Assembly: GCF_030698125.1 (NCBI RefSeq)
Contig: NZ_JAUYNV010000056.1
Span: 1 to 64,000, forward strand
Length of the DNA stretch: 64,000 nucleotides
Direction of reading: 5' to 3'
Source: Methyloversatilis sp.
Lineage (GTDB): Bacteria > Pseudomonadota > Gammaproteobacteria > Burkholderiales > Rhodocyclaceae
In this document: positions 20,484 to 28,095 of the stretch, piece by piece
Position numbering within the stretch: the first letter of the stretch is position 1
Layout of the letters: every line of letters starts with the position of its first letter
The notes under the pieces: generated by a model
What the model was told of the DNA's origin: nothing
Seen by the model: only the letters and a program-made list of their open reading frames with translations
The model's database searches: none
Program-made: the position numbers and the translations under genes

Positions 20484-21380
20484 ATGATTCCTGTTCGAAA
20501 GTCAGACGTCGCGATCGGCAAACCGTTGCCGTATTCACTGTTCGACCAGAACAACAAGCTGCTGCTGAAAGCCGGCGTGATCGTGCAGACGCAGAACCAG
20601 CTTGATGTGCTGAGCGAACGGGGGCTCTACCGGGACACGGTCAGTACCAGCCTGCCGTCGGTGACGGCGCGCGCCGGTCAGGAAAACGAGTCCAGACGAG
20701 AGGGCGAGAAAGCCGGCGTTCAGCTCGAACTGGAGGACATCCGCCTGCAGATCGGCGACATCTTCCAGCTTCAGGGCGCCGGCGACGACGCGCAGCGCTA
20801 CACGGTCCGGCTGCTCGGCTATTCCAAGGGCCGCAGCATCATGGTGACTGCGCCGATGGTCGAAGGCAGCTATGCGATCGTGAAGCAGGACGCCGCGTTT
20901 GTCGTCCGGCTGTTTTCCGGCAAGAGCGTTTACGCATTTTCAGCGCATGTACTGAAGATGGCGAACACCCCTTTCCCCTACCTGCACCTGAGCTATCCGA
21001 AGAAAGTCAGCGGCATGCGTGTGCGTCAGGCGCAGCGGGCAGCGGTCCGGATCATTGCTGCGGTGACCGACGCGACCGGCACTGCGCATGCGGCGACGCT
21101 GATCGACATCAGCAAGGGTGGCGCGCTGCTGGCCGGCAAGTCGGCGCTGGGCGCAACCGGCAGCTCATTCACCTGCAAGTTTCGCCTGCAGTTCGACGAC
21201 ATCGACCAGTTCGTGCAGGTGGGCGGCGTCATCCGTTCGGTCACGCACGCCAGTGACCCCGAAGGCGAGCAGGCCATCCTGAACCACGGCGTTGAATTCA
21301 CCGATATTCCCGAGCAGGACCGACTGGCGCTGACCGCTTTCGTCTACAACAGGATCATCGCGCTCAGCGAAGGCGGCTGA
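20484..21380 (+). CDS. PilZ-domain protein, YcgR-like flagellar brake type
   Basis: PilZ proteins bind cyclic di-GMP and alter motility or polysaccharide output. The N-terminal third (PVRKSDVAIGKPLPYSLFD, then LLLKAGVIV) is a domain common in betaproteobacterial PilZ proteins. A YcgR-N-like beta domain follows (GYSKGRSIMVTAPMVEG). The PilZ domain begins at RQAQRAAVRI, giving the RxxxR c-di-GMP motif, with the second motif DISKGGALL (D/NxSxxG). No transmembrane segment is seen. It is divergent from aceE and 86 bp upstream of nrdR. Whether it acts on flagella or on the MSHA-type pilus encoded at 28-42 kb cannot be decided. Confidence 0.85.
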   Translation: MIPVRKSDVAIGKPLPYSLFDQNNKLLLKAGVIVQTQNQLDVLSERGLYRDTVSTSLPSVTARAGQENESRREGEKAGVQLELEDIRLQIGDIFQLQGAGDDAQRYTVRLLGYSKGRSIMVTAPMVEGSYAIVKQDAAFVVRLFSGKSVYAFSAHVLKMANTPFPYLHLSYPKKVSGMRVRQAQRAAVRIIAAVTDATGTAHAATLIDISKGGALLAGKSALGATGSSFTCKFRLQFDDIDQFVQVGGVIRSVTHASDPEGEQAILNHGVEFTDIPEQDRLALTAFVYNRIIALSEGG

Positions 21381-21466
21381 TCAACAGGGGGCGCATGGTT
21401 TCGTGCAGGGTGCCGTAGCGTCCTGTCAGGCGTACCATCGCCGCGGATCAAGCACGGAGCGCTCCG

Positions 21467-21946
21467 ATGAAATGTCCCTTCTGCAGTTCGCCCGACACCC
21501 AGGTCGTCGAAACCCGTGAAAGCGAGGACGGCGACATCATCCGCCGCCGCCGCCGCTGTGCTGCCTGTGACAAGCGCTTCACGACCTATGAGCGGGTCGA
21601 CCTGAAAATGCCGCAGGTGGTGAAGAAGGACGGCCGGCGCGCCGACTACGACCGCGAAAAGCTGCGCGCCAGCATGATGCTGGCGCTGCGCAAGCGGCCG
21701 GTTACGACCGAATCGGTCGATCTGGCGATGGATCGCATCGAGGAGCGGCTGCTCACGATGGGCGTGCGCGAACTGGCGACCGACCGTCTGGGCGAACTGG
21801 TGATGCGCGAGTTGAAGAAGCTCGACAAGATCGGCTACATCCGTTTCGCCAGCGTCTATCGCAATTTCGAGGACGTCGACGAGTTTTCGGAAGTGGTGCG
21901 CGAAGTCACCAAACCGACGCGCGCGCCGCGCAAGGCGGCCAGTTGA
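21467..21946 (+). CDS. nrdR: Transcriptional repressor NrdR
   Basis: NrdR represses ribonucleotide reductase genes in response to ATP/dATP bound to its ATP-cone. The 159-residue protein has an N-terminal zinc ribbon (Cys3, Cys6, Cys31, Cys34 in CPFC and CAAC) with an Arg-rich loop, followed by the ATP-cone beginning [20 protein letters not shown]. Length and motifs match the family throughout. The stop codon abuts the ATG of ribD (TGAATG), so the two are probably co-translated. The glyA gene often found before nrdR is absent; a PilZ gene is there instead. No NrdR boxes were found in the window. Confidence 0.97.
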   Translation: MKCPFCSSPDTQVVETRESEDGDIIRRRRRCAACDKRFTTYERVDLKMPQVVKKDGRRADYDREKLRASMMLALRKRPVTTESVDLAMDRIEERLLTMGVRELATDRLGELVMRELKKLDKIGYIRFASVYRNFEDVDEFSEVVREVTKPTRAPRKAAS

Positions 21947-23041
21947 ATGGCGGGCGACGCACACCACATGGCGCGTGCGCTGCGGCTGGCGGCGCGCGGC
22001 CTGAACACGACGACGCCGAACCCGCGCGTCGGCTGCGTCATCGTGCGCGACGGACAGGTCGTTGGCGAGGGCTGGCATGTCAGGGCCGGCGAGGCGCACG
22101 CCGAAGTGCATGCGCTGCAATCCGCCGGTGATGCAGCGCGCGGTGCTACCGCATATGTGACGCTGGAGCCGTGCAGTCACCACGGCCGTACGCCACCGTG
22201 CGCCGACGCGCTGATCAGGGCCGGTGTGGCGCGCGTGGTGGCCGCCATGCCGGACCCGAACCCGCTGGTCGCCGGTCAGGGGCTGGCCCGGCTGGCCGCC
22301 GCCGGCATCGCGACCACCTGCGGCGTGCTGGAGCAGGAGGCACGCGAACTGAACATCGGCTTCGTGTCGCGCATGACGCGCGGTCGCCCCTGGGTCAGGC
22401 TGAAAACCGCATCGACGCTGGATGGCGTGACGGCGCTCGACAATGGCGTCAGCCAGTGGATCACCGGCCCGGCGGCGCGGCGCGACGGTCACCGCTGGCG
22501 CGCCCGCGCCTGTGCCGTGCTGTCCGGCATCGGCACCGTGCAGGAAGACAATCCGTCGCTGACCGTACGCGAGGTGCCCGTGGAGCGCCAGCCGCTGCGC
22601 GTCATCGTCGACGCCCGGCTGGCGCTGTCACCCGCGGCGAAGCTGTTTGCGGACATCGACCGCGCGCCCGTGCTGGTGGTGTGCGCATCCGACGACGTGC
22701 CGAACGCCCGCGCGCTGCGCGACGCCGGTGCCGAGCTGCTGGCACTGCCGAACGACGGCGGCAAGGTCGACCTGCCGGCCCTGCTGCAGGCGCTCGGCGC
22801 GCGCGGCATCAACGAACTGCATGCCGAGTCCGGCCACAAGCTCAATGGCTCTCTGCTGCGCGAAGGCTGCGTCGATGAATTGCTGATGTATGTCGCGCCG
22901 ACCGTGCTCGGCCGCGGCATGGGTCTGTTCAACCTCGGCCCGTTCGACACGCTGGATCAGCGTCTCGATGTCGATATCCGCGACATCCGTGCCGTCGGGC
23001 GCGATTGGCGCATCCTGGCGCGGTTGAGATCGTCGAAGTAG
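21947..23041 (+). CDS. ribD: Bifunctional riboflavin deaminase/reductase RibD
   Basis: RibD deaminates the pyrimidine intermediate made from GTP and then reduces its ribosyl side chain in riboflavin biosynthesis. The N-terminal deaminase domain has the zinc site HAEVHAL (His51, Glu53) and PCSHHGRTPPC (Cys76, Cys85). The C-terminal reductase domain begins near RPWVRLKTASTLDG and continues to the end. At 364 residues it is full length. The ATG directly follows the nrdR stop. The TAG stop at 23039-23041 lies inside the first copy of the 112-bp repeat array. No ribE or ribBA follows, and no FMN riboswitch was seen. Confidence 0.96.
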   Translation: MAGDAHHMARALRLAARGLNTTTPNPRVGCVIVRDGQVVGEGWHVRAGEAHAEVHALQSAGDAARGATAYVTLEPCSHHGRTPPCADALIRAGVARVVAAMPDPNPLVAGQGLARLAAAGIATTCGVLEQEARELNIGFVSRMTRGRPWVRLKTASTLDGVTALDNGVSQWITGPAARRDGHRWRARACAVLSGIGTVQEDNPSLTVREVPVERQPLRVIVDARLALSPAAKLFADIDRAPVLVVCASDDVPNARALRDAGAELLALPNDGGKVDLPALLQALGARGINELHAESGHKLNGSLLREGCVDELLMYVAPTVLGRGMGLFNLGPFDTLDQRLDVDIRDIRAVGRDWRILARLRSSK

Positions 23042-23297
23042 GAGCGCACCCTGTCCGCGATCCGCACGCCGATCAAGCGCGGTCGGTGTCCGAAGACCGG
23101 ATCGCCTGCAGGGCAGGCTCCTACGAAAACCGCGATGGTGTTGCCCTTCGTAGGAGCGGACCCCGTCCGCGATACGCGCGTCGATCAAGCGCGGTCGGTG
23201 TCCGAAGACCGGATCGCCTGCAGGGCAGGCTCCTACGAAAACCGCGACGATGTTGCTTTTCGTAGGAGCGGACCCTGTCCGCGATACGCGCGTCGAT
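23038..23297. repeat. Array of 112-bp REP-like palindromic repeats
   Basis: Units start with gtaggagcg at 23038, 23150 and 23262, exactly 112 bp apart. The first two end with the inverted counterpart gctcctac at 23124 and 23236, so each 87-bp unit is a long imperfect hairpin, followed by a 25-bp spacer. The third unit is cut after its left half at about 23297. The array fills the space between convergent ribD and degP, and its first bases form the ribD stop codon. The GTAGGAGC...GCTCCTAC ends resemble REP/BIME-type extragenic repeats. It may act as a bidirectional terminator or mRNA stabiliser; no transposase gene is nearby. Confidence 0.85.
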
Positions 23298-23334
23298 TCC
23301 GTGTGTCGCGTCCGTGACGAGGCAGTCGATGCGA

Positions 23335-24846
23335 TCAACCCGCCCGGATCGGCACGAACAGCCGGTTGTCGCCGCGCTGGATCAACAGGGCGACGCGGCC
23401 CTTGGCGCGTTCGACCAGGCGCGCCAGTTCTTCGGCGCTGCCGACCGGCTGACCATTCACCGCAAGGATGGCGTCGCCCGGCTGGATGCCGGCCTGGGCG
23501 GACGGACCCGCCGCGTCGGAAACGACCAGGCCGCGATTCACGCCCAGTTGCTGGGCTTCGCCGCCGGTGAGCGGACGCACCACGAGACCCAGACGGTCGC
23601 GCGCCGGTTGCGCGTCGCGCCCGGGATCAGCCTGGGCGACCGCTTCGGCTTCGCCCTGTTCGCCCAGCGTCGCCGTCACGGTACGTTCCGCGCCCTGACG
23701 CCATACCTTGAGCTTCACCGGCTTGCCCGGCGGCAGATTGCCGATCACCTTGGGCAGGTCGAACGAATCCGCCACCTCGCGACCATCGACCGACAGCACC
23801 ACGTCACCGGGCTGCAGGCCCGCCCGGTCCGCCGGACCGTCCTTCTCGACATTGGCAACCAGCGCGCCGCGCGCGCGGTCCAGCCCGAAACTGTCGGCCA
23901 GGTCGCGCGTGATCGGCTGGATGCTGATGCCCAGGCGCGCATGCTTGGCGCGGCCGAACTGCTTGATCTGGTCGGCCACGCGCATGGCCACGTCGATCGG
24001 AATGGCGAACGACAGCCCCATGAAGCCGCCGGTGCGCGAGTAGATCTGCGAATTGATGCCGATCACCTCGCCCTTCAGGTTGAACAGCGGCCCGCCCGAA
24101 TTGCCCGGGTTGATCGCCACGTCGGTCTGGATGAAAGGCACCAGCGATTCGTCCGGCAGCGCGCGCGACTTGGCACTGACGATGCCGGCGGTCACCGTGT
24201 TCTCGAAACCGAAAGGTGCGCCGATTGCGGCCACCCACTCGCCGACGCGAACCTGGTCGGCATTGCCCAGTTTCACGGCCGGAAGGTTTTTTGCCTCGAC
24301 CTTGATCAGCGCAACGTCGGTGCGCTTGTCGCTGCCGATCACGCGCGCCTTCAGTTCGCGCTTGTCGGTGAACTTCACCGTCACTTCCGCGGCTTCCGAC
24401 ACCACGTGCGCGTTGGTCAGGATGTAGCCATCCTGGCTGATCACGAAGCCGGAACCGATCCCGCGTGGCGTCGGGCCCTGTCCATTGCCCGGCCCCTGCC
24501 CGCCGCGCGGGTCCTGCGGCACCGGAATACCGAAGCGGCGGAAAAATTCGTACATCGGGTCGTTCGGATTCATGCCAGGCGTTCTGGTCGCCTTGCCAAC
24601 GACGCTGATGTTCACGACCGAGGCGGAAGTCTGGTCGACCAGCGTCGCGAAGTCGGGCAGGCCGGTCACGAGGTTGCCGGTGACCGGAGCGGCCGCGGCG
24701 GGTGCAGCCTGCGCCAGCAGCAGCGGCTTGCCGTCGGGTGCCGCTTGCGCCGCGTGCATCCAGTCGATCGTGGTCGCCGTCGCGCCAAGGCCGAAAGTCG
24801 TGGCGGCGATGGCCGCCAGTGCGGTACGTGACAGGTTGATCTTCAT
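23335..24846 (-). CDS. degP: Periplasmic serine protease/chaperone DegP (MucD/HtrA family)
   Basis: This trypsin-like periplasmic protease and chaperone degrades misfolded envelope proteins. A signal peptide precedes about residue 36. The catalytic triad is visible as His147 (TNAHVV), Asp177 (RTDVAL) and Ser250 (GNSGGP). Two PDZ domains follow (about residues 295-385 and 410-500). The 503-residue length and two PDZ domains match DegP/MucD rather than DegS. AGGAGAGG precedes the ATG. It is a single gene, convergent with ribD across the repeat array. A second, shorter HtrA protease is encoded at 61.2-62.4 kb. Stress regulation is expected but no sigma-E promoter could be proven. Confidence 0.94.
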   Translation of the reverse strand: MKINLSRTALAAIAATTFGLGATATTIDWMHAAQAAPDGKPLLLAQAAPAAAAPVTGNLVTGLPDFATLVDQTSASVVNISVVGKATRTPGMNPNDPMYEFFRRFGIPVPQDPRGGQGPGNGQGPTPRGIGSGFVISQDGYILTNAHVVSEAAEVTVKFTDKRELKARVIGSDKRTDVALIKVEAKNLPAVKLGNADQVRVGEWVAAIGAPFGFENTVTAGIVSAKSRALPDESLVPFIQTDVAINPGNSGGPLFNLKGEVIGINSQIYSRTGGFMGLSFAIPIDVAMRVADQIKQFGRAKHARLGISIQPITRDLADSFGLDRARGALVANVEKDGPADRAGLQPGDVVLSVDGREVADSFDLPKVIGNLPPGKPVKLKVWRQGAERTVTATLGEQGEAEAVAQADPGRDAQPARDRLGLVVRPLTGGEAQQLGVNRGLVVSDAAGPSAQAGIQPGDAILAVNGQPVGSAEELARLVERAKGRVALLIQRGDNRLFVPIRAG

Positions 24847-25143
24847 CGGATGTCCTCTCCTGACTGTTATTGCCCGCAGCAGCGAGGCGCTGCGGGGCTT
24901 GTGAGCGAACGATGGAGCCGCGCGGGCGACAGGCTGTTCCGGCGGTTTACATCCCGAAACAATGGGGTCGTCGCGCGGGTTCGATGGGAATCTGGGGAGC
25001 TAAATTGACATATCAAGGGTCCGAGTCGATGAACCGCACTTGAAAACAGGTGGCCGCGCCGCCACCATGCTCAGTCCGGGTGTCAGGCAGCGGCATCGCA
25101 CCATGATCGCGCCGCTCTATATATAAGCAAAAACAGGATGACC
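24847..25143. other. Divergent degP / folE intergenic region
   Basis: This 297-bp region should hold promoters for both genes. TTGACA at 25005-25010 is a perfect -35 on plus, but the base run 17 bp downstream (gatgaa) is a weak -10. A second AT-rich element, tatatataag (25118-25127), lies too close to the folE start to leave a normal leader. A GC-rich hairpin ggtggccgcgccgccacc lies near 25050. No ORF or RNA gene was recognised. Confidence 0.35.
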
Positions 25144-25749
25144 ATGAACCATTCAGACACCACACGCCCGAGCCGGGAAGAAGCCGAGGCGGCTGTCCGT
25201 ACGCTTATTCAGTGGGCCGGCGACGATCCGACGCGCGAAGGCCTGCTCGACACGCCGTCGCGCGTCGTCAAGTCGTACGAGGAGTTCTTCGCCGGCTATT
25301 TGATCGACCCGCGCGAAGTACTGTCGCGCACCTTTGAAGAGGTCGAAGGCTACGACGAGGTGATCGCGCTGACCGGCATCCGCTTCGAAAGCCATTGCGA
25401 GCATCACATGGTGCCCATCATCGGCAAGGCGCATATCGCCTACCTGCCGGATCGGCGCGTCGTCGGCATTTCGAAGCTGGCGCGCCTGGTCGAGGTGTTC
25501 GGCAAGCGCCTGCAGATCCAGGAAAAGATGACCGTGCAGATCGCGGACGCGCTGTACGAGGTGTTGCAGCCGCGCGGTGTCGCGGTGGTGATCGAGGCGG
25601 CGCACGAGTGCATGACCACGCGTGGCGTGCACAAGCCGGGTGTCGCCATGGTCACCAGCCGCATGCTGGGCGCCTTCCGCGACGACGCCAGCACCCGGCG
25701 CGAGTTCTTCAACCTGATCGGCCGAACGGCAGGCGGCTGCGAAGGCTGA
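25144..25749 (+). CDS. folE: GTP cyclohydrolase I (FolE)
   Basis: FolE converts GTP to dihydroneopterin triphosphate, the first step of tetrahydrofolate synthesis. The 201-residue protein has the zinc and catalytic residues in SHCEHHMVP (Cys85, His87/His88) and Cys156 (HECMTTR), plus [11 protein letters not shown] and the C-terminal RxxFFNLIGR type ending. I chose the ATG at 25144 because AGGA lies five bases before it. An in-frame ATG at 25138 would have no spacing from that site. It stands alone on plus, divergent from degP and 378 bp before the porin. Confidence 0.95.
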   Translation: MNHSDTTRPSREEAEAAVRTLIQWAGDDPTREGLLDTPSRVVKSYEEFFAGYLIDPREVLSRTFEEVEGYDEVIALTGIRFESHCEHHMVPIIGKAHIAYLPDRRVVGISKLARLVEVFGKRLQIQEKMTVQIADALYEVLQPRGVAVVIEAAHECMTTRGVHKPGVAMVTSRMLGAFRDDASTRREFFNLIGRTAGGCEG

Positions 25750-26127
25750 GCCGACACGTCAGGTCCGGCATCGCGGTGAGGCGTCGATCCACGGCACCGG
25801 ATCGCCGGGGCGATGGTACGTCCGGTGCTGCATGTTTATATGCAGAGGAGCGAAGTGGGCTGAATCGGAGCGGCGATCAGACAAGAATTGGGGTGGGGGT
25901 CCTCGCCACGTGGGCTGTGCCCGCCCTGCCGGGCTGTTGCACGAAAACCACAACGGACCGGACGGGTGCATACGTAATTTTACGCATGGCTTGCAGTGAG
26001 CTTTCATGCTTCGGTACAGTGCGATCCACCTTCTGAAGGTCCGAAGGTGAGTAGCCCGGCAGTACAGTCGCTCTGCGATCGAACACGATCCGGGCACCCA
26101 CTATCATCGCAAGAGGAGAATTGCGTA
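25750..26127 (+). promoter_or_regulatory. Porin upstream region with candidate sigma-70 promoter
   Basis: This is a 378-bp gene-free stretch. TTGCAG (25991-25996) and TACAGT (26015-26020), 18 bp apart, are a plausible promoter giving a leader of about 100 bases for the porin. Just upstream, tgcatacgtaattttacgca (about 25967-25986) is a near-palindrome that might be an operator. CTGCAT and ATGCAG form a 6-bp inverted repeat at 25828-25845. AAGAGGAGAA precedes the porin ATG. Nothing else was recognised. Confidence 0.4.
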
Positions 26128-27291
26128 ATGTCCAAGAAATTGCTTGCAGCTGCGATCGCAGCCGCACTCGTACCGACCGCCGTTCTGGCTGAAGCATCGA
26201 ACGTGACCATGTACGGTCGCATCGACTACGGCTTCATGTCGCGTGGTGGTGACAACGGCGGCAACGCCCAAGCCGGTCAGACAGGTCGTCAGAACGGCTT
26301 TGAAGATGGCATCCTCGGCACCAACCGCCTCGGCTTCCGCGGCAGCGAAGCCCTCGGCAACGGCCTGAAGGCAATTTTCGAATTCGAATTCGGTTTCTCA
26401 GGTGATACCGGCACATCCTTCGGCGGCACGACCAACCGTCACAGCTGGATCGGTCTCGAAGGCGCGTTCGGTACCGTGCTCGGCGGCCGCGTTGATGGCG
26501 CCCGCTATTCGTTCGTCGGTCAGTACGACCCGTTCAAGAACCAGACCGTTGCCAACGCCGGTTCGCTGTTCGGCGTGACATCGGGCCTCGGTCAGGCTGA
26601 CCGTGCCGACAACGCCATCGTCTACATCTCGCCGGAAGTCGCTCCCGGCCTGAAGTTCCTGGCGGCCTACACGACCAACCTGCTGGGCGAAGATGGCAGC
26701 AACCCGCTGGCTGGTGCAGGTATCGGTGGTAACGGCACGGATGTCGATGCCGGTGACACCCCCCTGTACGCGCTCGCCGCGATGTACAACAATGGTCCGA
26801 TCAGCTTCACGCTCGATTACGAAAACCTTCAGGTCAAGCGCAGCGTCGCAAACGGTGGCAGCGATCTTGAATTCGACCTGTGGGTCGTTGGTGCCAGCTA
26901 CGACTTCGGCGTTGCCAAGCTGTCGGCCTACTACGAAAACGTTGAAGGCGATAACACCGCATCCAAGGCGATTTCGGAGAGCGATGGCTGGCTGATCGGC
27001 TTGACCGTTCCGGTTACGTCCAACTTCCTGCTGAAGACCAGCTACGTGAAGGCCAACGACGACGCTCGCAACAACGCCGATTGCAAGAAGTGGGGCTTCG
27101 GTGGTGAGTATTCGTTCTCGAAGCGCACGGTTGCCTACGCGACCGTTGCCAAGCTGAGTGCTGACAGTGCAGCGACTTGCGCGATCTCGAAGAATGCTTC
27201 GGGCGCGAGCGGTACGGCTACTGCGAACGGCAACAGCGGCGCAGGTTACGGCGACACCGGCTTCAACATCGGTCTCGCACACACGTTCTAA
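26128..27291 (+). CDS. Gram-negative general porin (Porin_4 family)
   Basis: This is an outer-membrane trimeric beta-barrel for passive diffusion of small hydrophilic solutes. The ATG at 26128 follows AAGAGGAG and starts a signal peptide MSKKLLAAAIAAALVPTAVLA (cleavage about 21/22). Mature EASNVTMYGRIDYGF is the classic first strand of betaproteobacterial porins. GxRGSEALGNGLKAIFEFE and WIGLEGAFGTVLGGR are conserved family segments, and the protein ends in Phe (GLAHTF). The length, 387 residues, is typical. Codon choice is less GC-biased than in neighbouring genes, as expected for a highly expressed porin. A strong intrinsic terminator follows. Confidence 0.94.
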   Translation: MSKKLLAAAIAAALVPTAVLAEASNVTMYGRIDYGFMSRGGDNGGNAQAGQTGRQNGFEDGILGTNRLGFRGSEALGNGLKAIFEFEFGFSGDTGTSFGGTTNRHSWIGLEGAFGTVLGGRVDGARYSFVGQYDPFKNQTVANAGSLFGVTSGLGQADRADNAIVYISPEVAPGLKFLAAYTTNLLGEDGSNPLAGAGIGGNGTDVDAGDTPLYALAAMYNNGPISFTLDYENLQVKRSVANGGSDLEFDLWVVGASYDFGVAKLSAYYENVEGDNTASKAISESDGWLIGLTVPVTSNFLLKTSYVKANDDARNNADCKKWGFGGEYSFSKRTVAYATVAKLSADSAATCAISKNASGASGTATANGNSGAGYGDTGFNIGLAHTF

Positions 27292-27318
27292 TCGGTTTCC
27301 GATCAGAAAGCTGTGCTG

Positions 27319-27346
27319 AAACGGGCGCCTTCGGGCGCCCGTTTTT
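27319..27346 (+). terminator. Intrinsic terminator after the porin gene
   Basis: A perfect stem acgggcgcc (27321-27329) and ggcgcccgt (27334-27342) encloses a TTCG tetraloop, with flanking AA/TT pairs, and runs into five consecutive T (27342-27346). It begins 28 bp after the porin stop codon. This is the clearest factor-independent terminator in the window. Confidence 0.9.
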
Positions 27347-27387
27347 CGTTGACGCTTTGTGCCCCGTGATGCCGGGCCGAACTACGC

Positions 27388-27450
27388 TTGACCAAGGATG
27401 TCGGCTTGGCTAATCTTGGCTAAGTACAGTTCGAACATACGGAGCGAGCA
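27388..27450 (+). promoter_or_regulatory. Candidate toxin-antitoxin promoter with tandem operator
   Basis: TTGACC (27388-27393) and TAATCT (27411-27416) are 17 bp apart. Two identical CTTGGCTAA repeats (27405-27413 and 27415-27423) lie one helical turn apart across the -10 region. Such tandem sites fit autorepression by the antitoxin or the toxin-antitoxin complex. CGGAG precedes the antitoxin ATG at 27451. Confidence 0.5.
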
Positions 27451-27702
27451 ATGGAATCCCACGTGAACATGCTGCAGGCAAAATCAAACCTTTCGCGTCT
27501 GGTCGAGGCCATAGAGCAGGGGCGTGAACGGGAGATCGTCATTGCTCGCAACGGCAAGCCGGCGGCGCGTCTGGTGCCCATCGAAACGGTGCTGCCGCAG
27601 CGCCGCCTGGGTTTCGCCAAGGGACTGTTCGTCGTGCCCGATGACTTCGATTCGACGAATGAAGAGATCGAACGAATGTTTTCTGGCGACGCGCAGCGGT
27701 GA
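27451..27702 (+). CDS. Phd/YefM-family antitoxin
   Basis: This 83-residue type II antitoxin has the Phd/YefM N-terminal DNA-binding fold: NMLQAKSNLSRLVEAIEQG followed by EIVIARNGKPAARLVPIE, the standard family signature. The acidic C-terminal tail (PDDFDSTNEEIERMF) is the part expected to wrap around and neutralise the toxin. Its stop overlaps the GTG start of the PIN toxin (GTGA), the usual translational coupling. It probably represses its own promoter through the tandem CTTGGCTAA sites upstream. Confidence 0.92.
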   Translation: MESHVNMLQAKSNLSRLVEAIEQGREREIVIARNGKPAARLVPIETVLPQRRLGFAKGLFVVPDDFDSTNEEIERMFSGDAQR

Positions 27703-28085
27703 ATGTACTGCTCGACACTCACATTGCATTGTGGGCCATCGTCGATGACGCCCGTCTGTCAGCCAAGGCGCGCGAGTGGCTGCTCGCGCCCGAGGCGACG
27801 CTCTGGGTCAGTGCAGCCAGCGTCTGGGAAATCGCGATCAAGCACAGTCTGGGGCGCGAACGCATGCCGATATCCGGGCAGATGGCGCTGCACTGCTTCG
27901 AGCAATCGGGTTACAGGATGCTGGCGATCCGTCCTGAGCACGCGGTGGCTGTCGAGCGACTGCCGTTGATCCATACGGATCCCTTTGATCGGCTGCTCGT
28001 CGCACAGGCCGTCCACGAACCGATGCATCTGCTCACGCACGACTCGAAGCTTGTTGGCTACGGCCCCGCTGTAGTGCTGGTGTAG
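27699..28085 (+). CDS. PIN-domain toxin (VapC-like ribonuclease)
   Basis: This 128-residue PIN-domain protein is the likely toxin of the pair; PIN toxins cleave RNA using a cluster of acidic residues and Mg2+. Asp6 (LLDTHIALW), Glu44 (SVWEIAIKH) and Asp94/Asp97 (HTDPFDRLL) are at the expected catalytic positions, so it looks intact. The GTG start overlaps the antitoxin stop by four bases. The pairing of a Phd-type antitoxin with a PIN toxin is common. The RNA target is unknown. Confidence 0.92.
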   Translation: MNVLLDTHIALWAIVDDARLSAKAREWLLAPEATLWVSAASVWEIAIKHSLGRERMPISGQMALHCFEQSGYRMLAIRPEHAVAVERLPLIHTDPFDRLLVAQAVHEPMHLLTHDSKLVGYGPAVVLV

Positions 28086-28095
28086 TCAGGTCGAC

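Noticed and set aside
21344-22492. A 382-codon minus-strand frame over nrdR and ribD
   Set aside because: It is antisense to two full-length conserved genes and has no recognisable motifs.
23038-23297. 112-bp repeats as a CRISPR array or tRNA-like cluster
   Set aside because: Each unit is a single long imperfect palindrome with conserved sequence throughout, and only three copies exist. No cas genes or tRNA features are seen.
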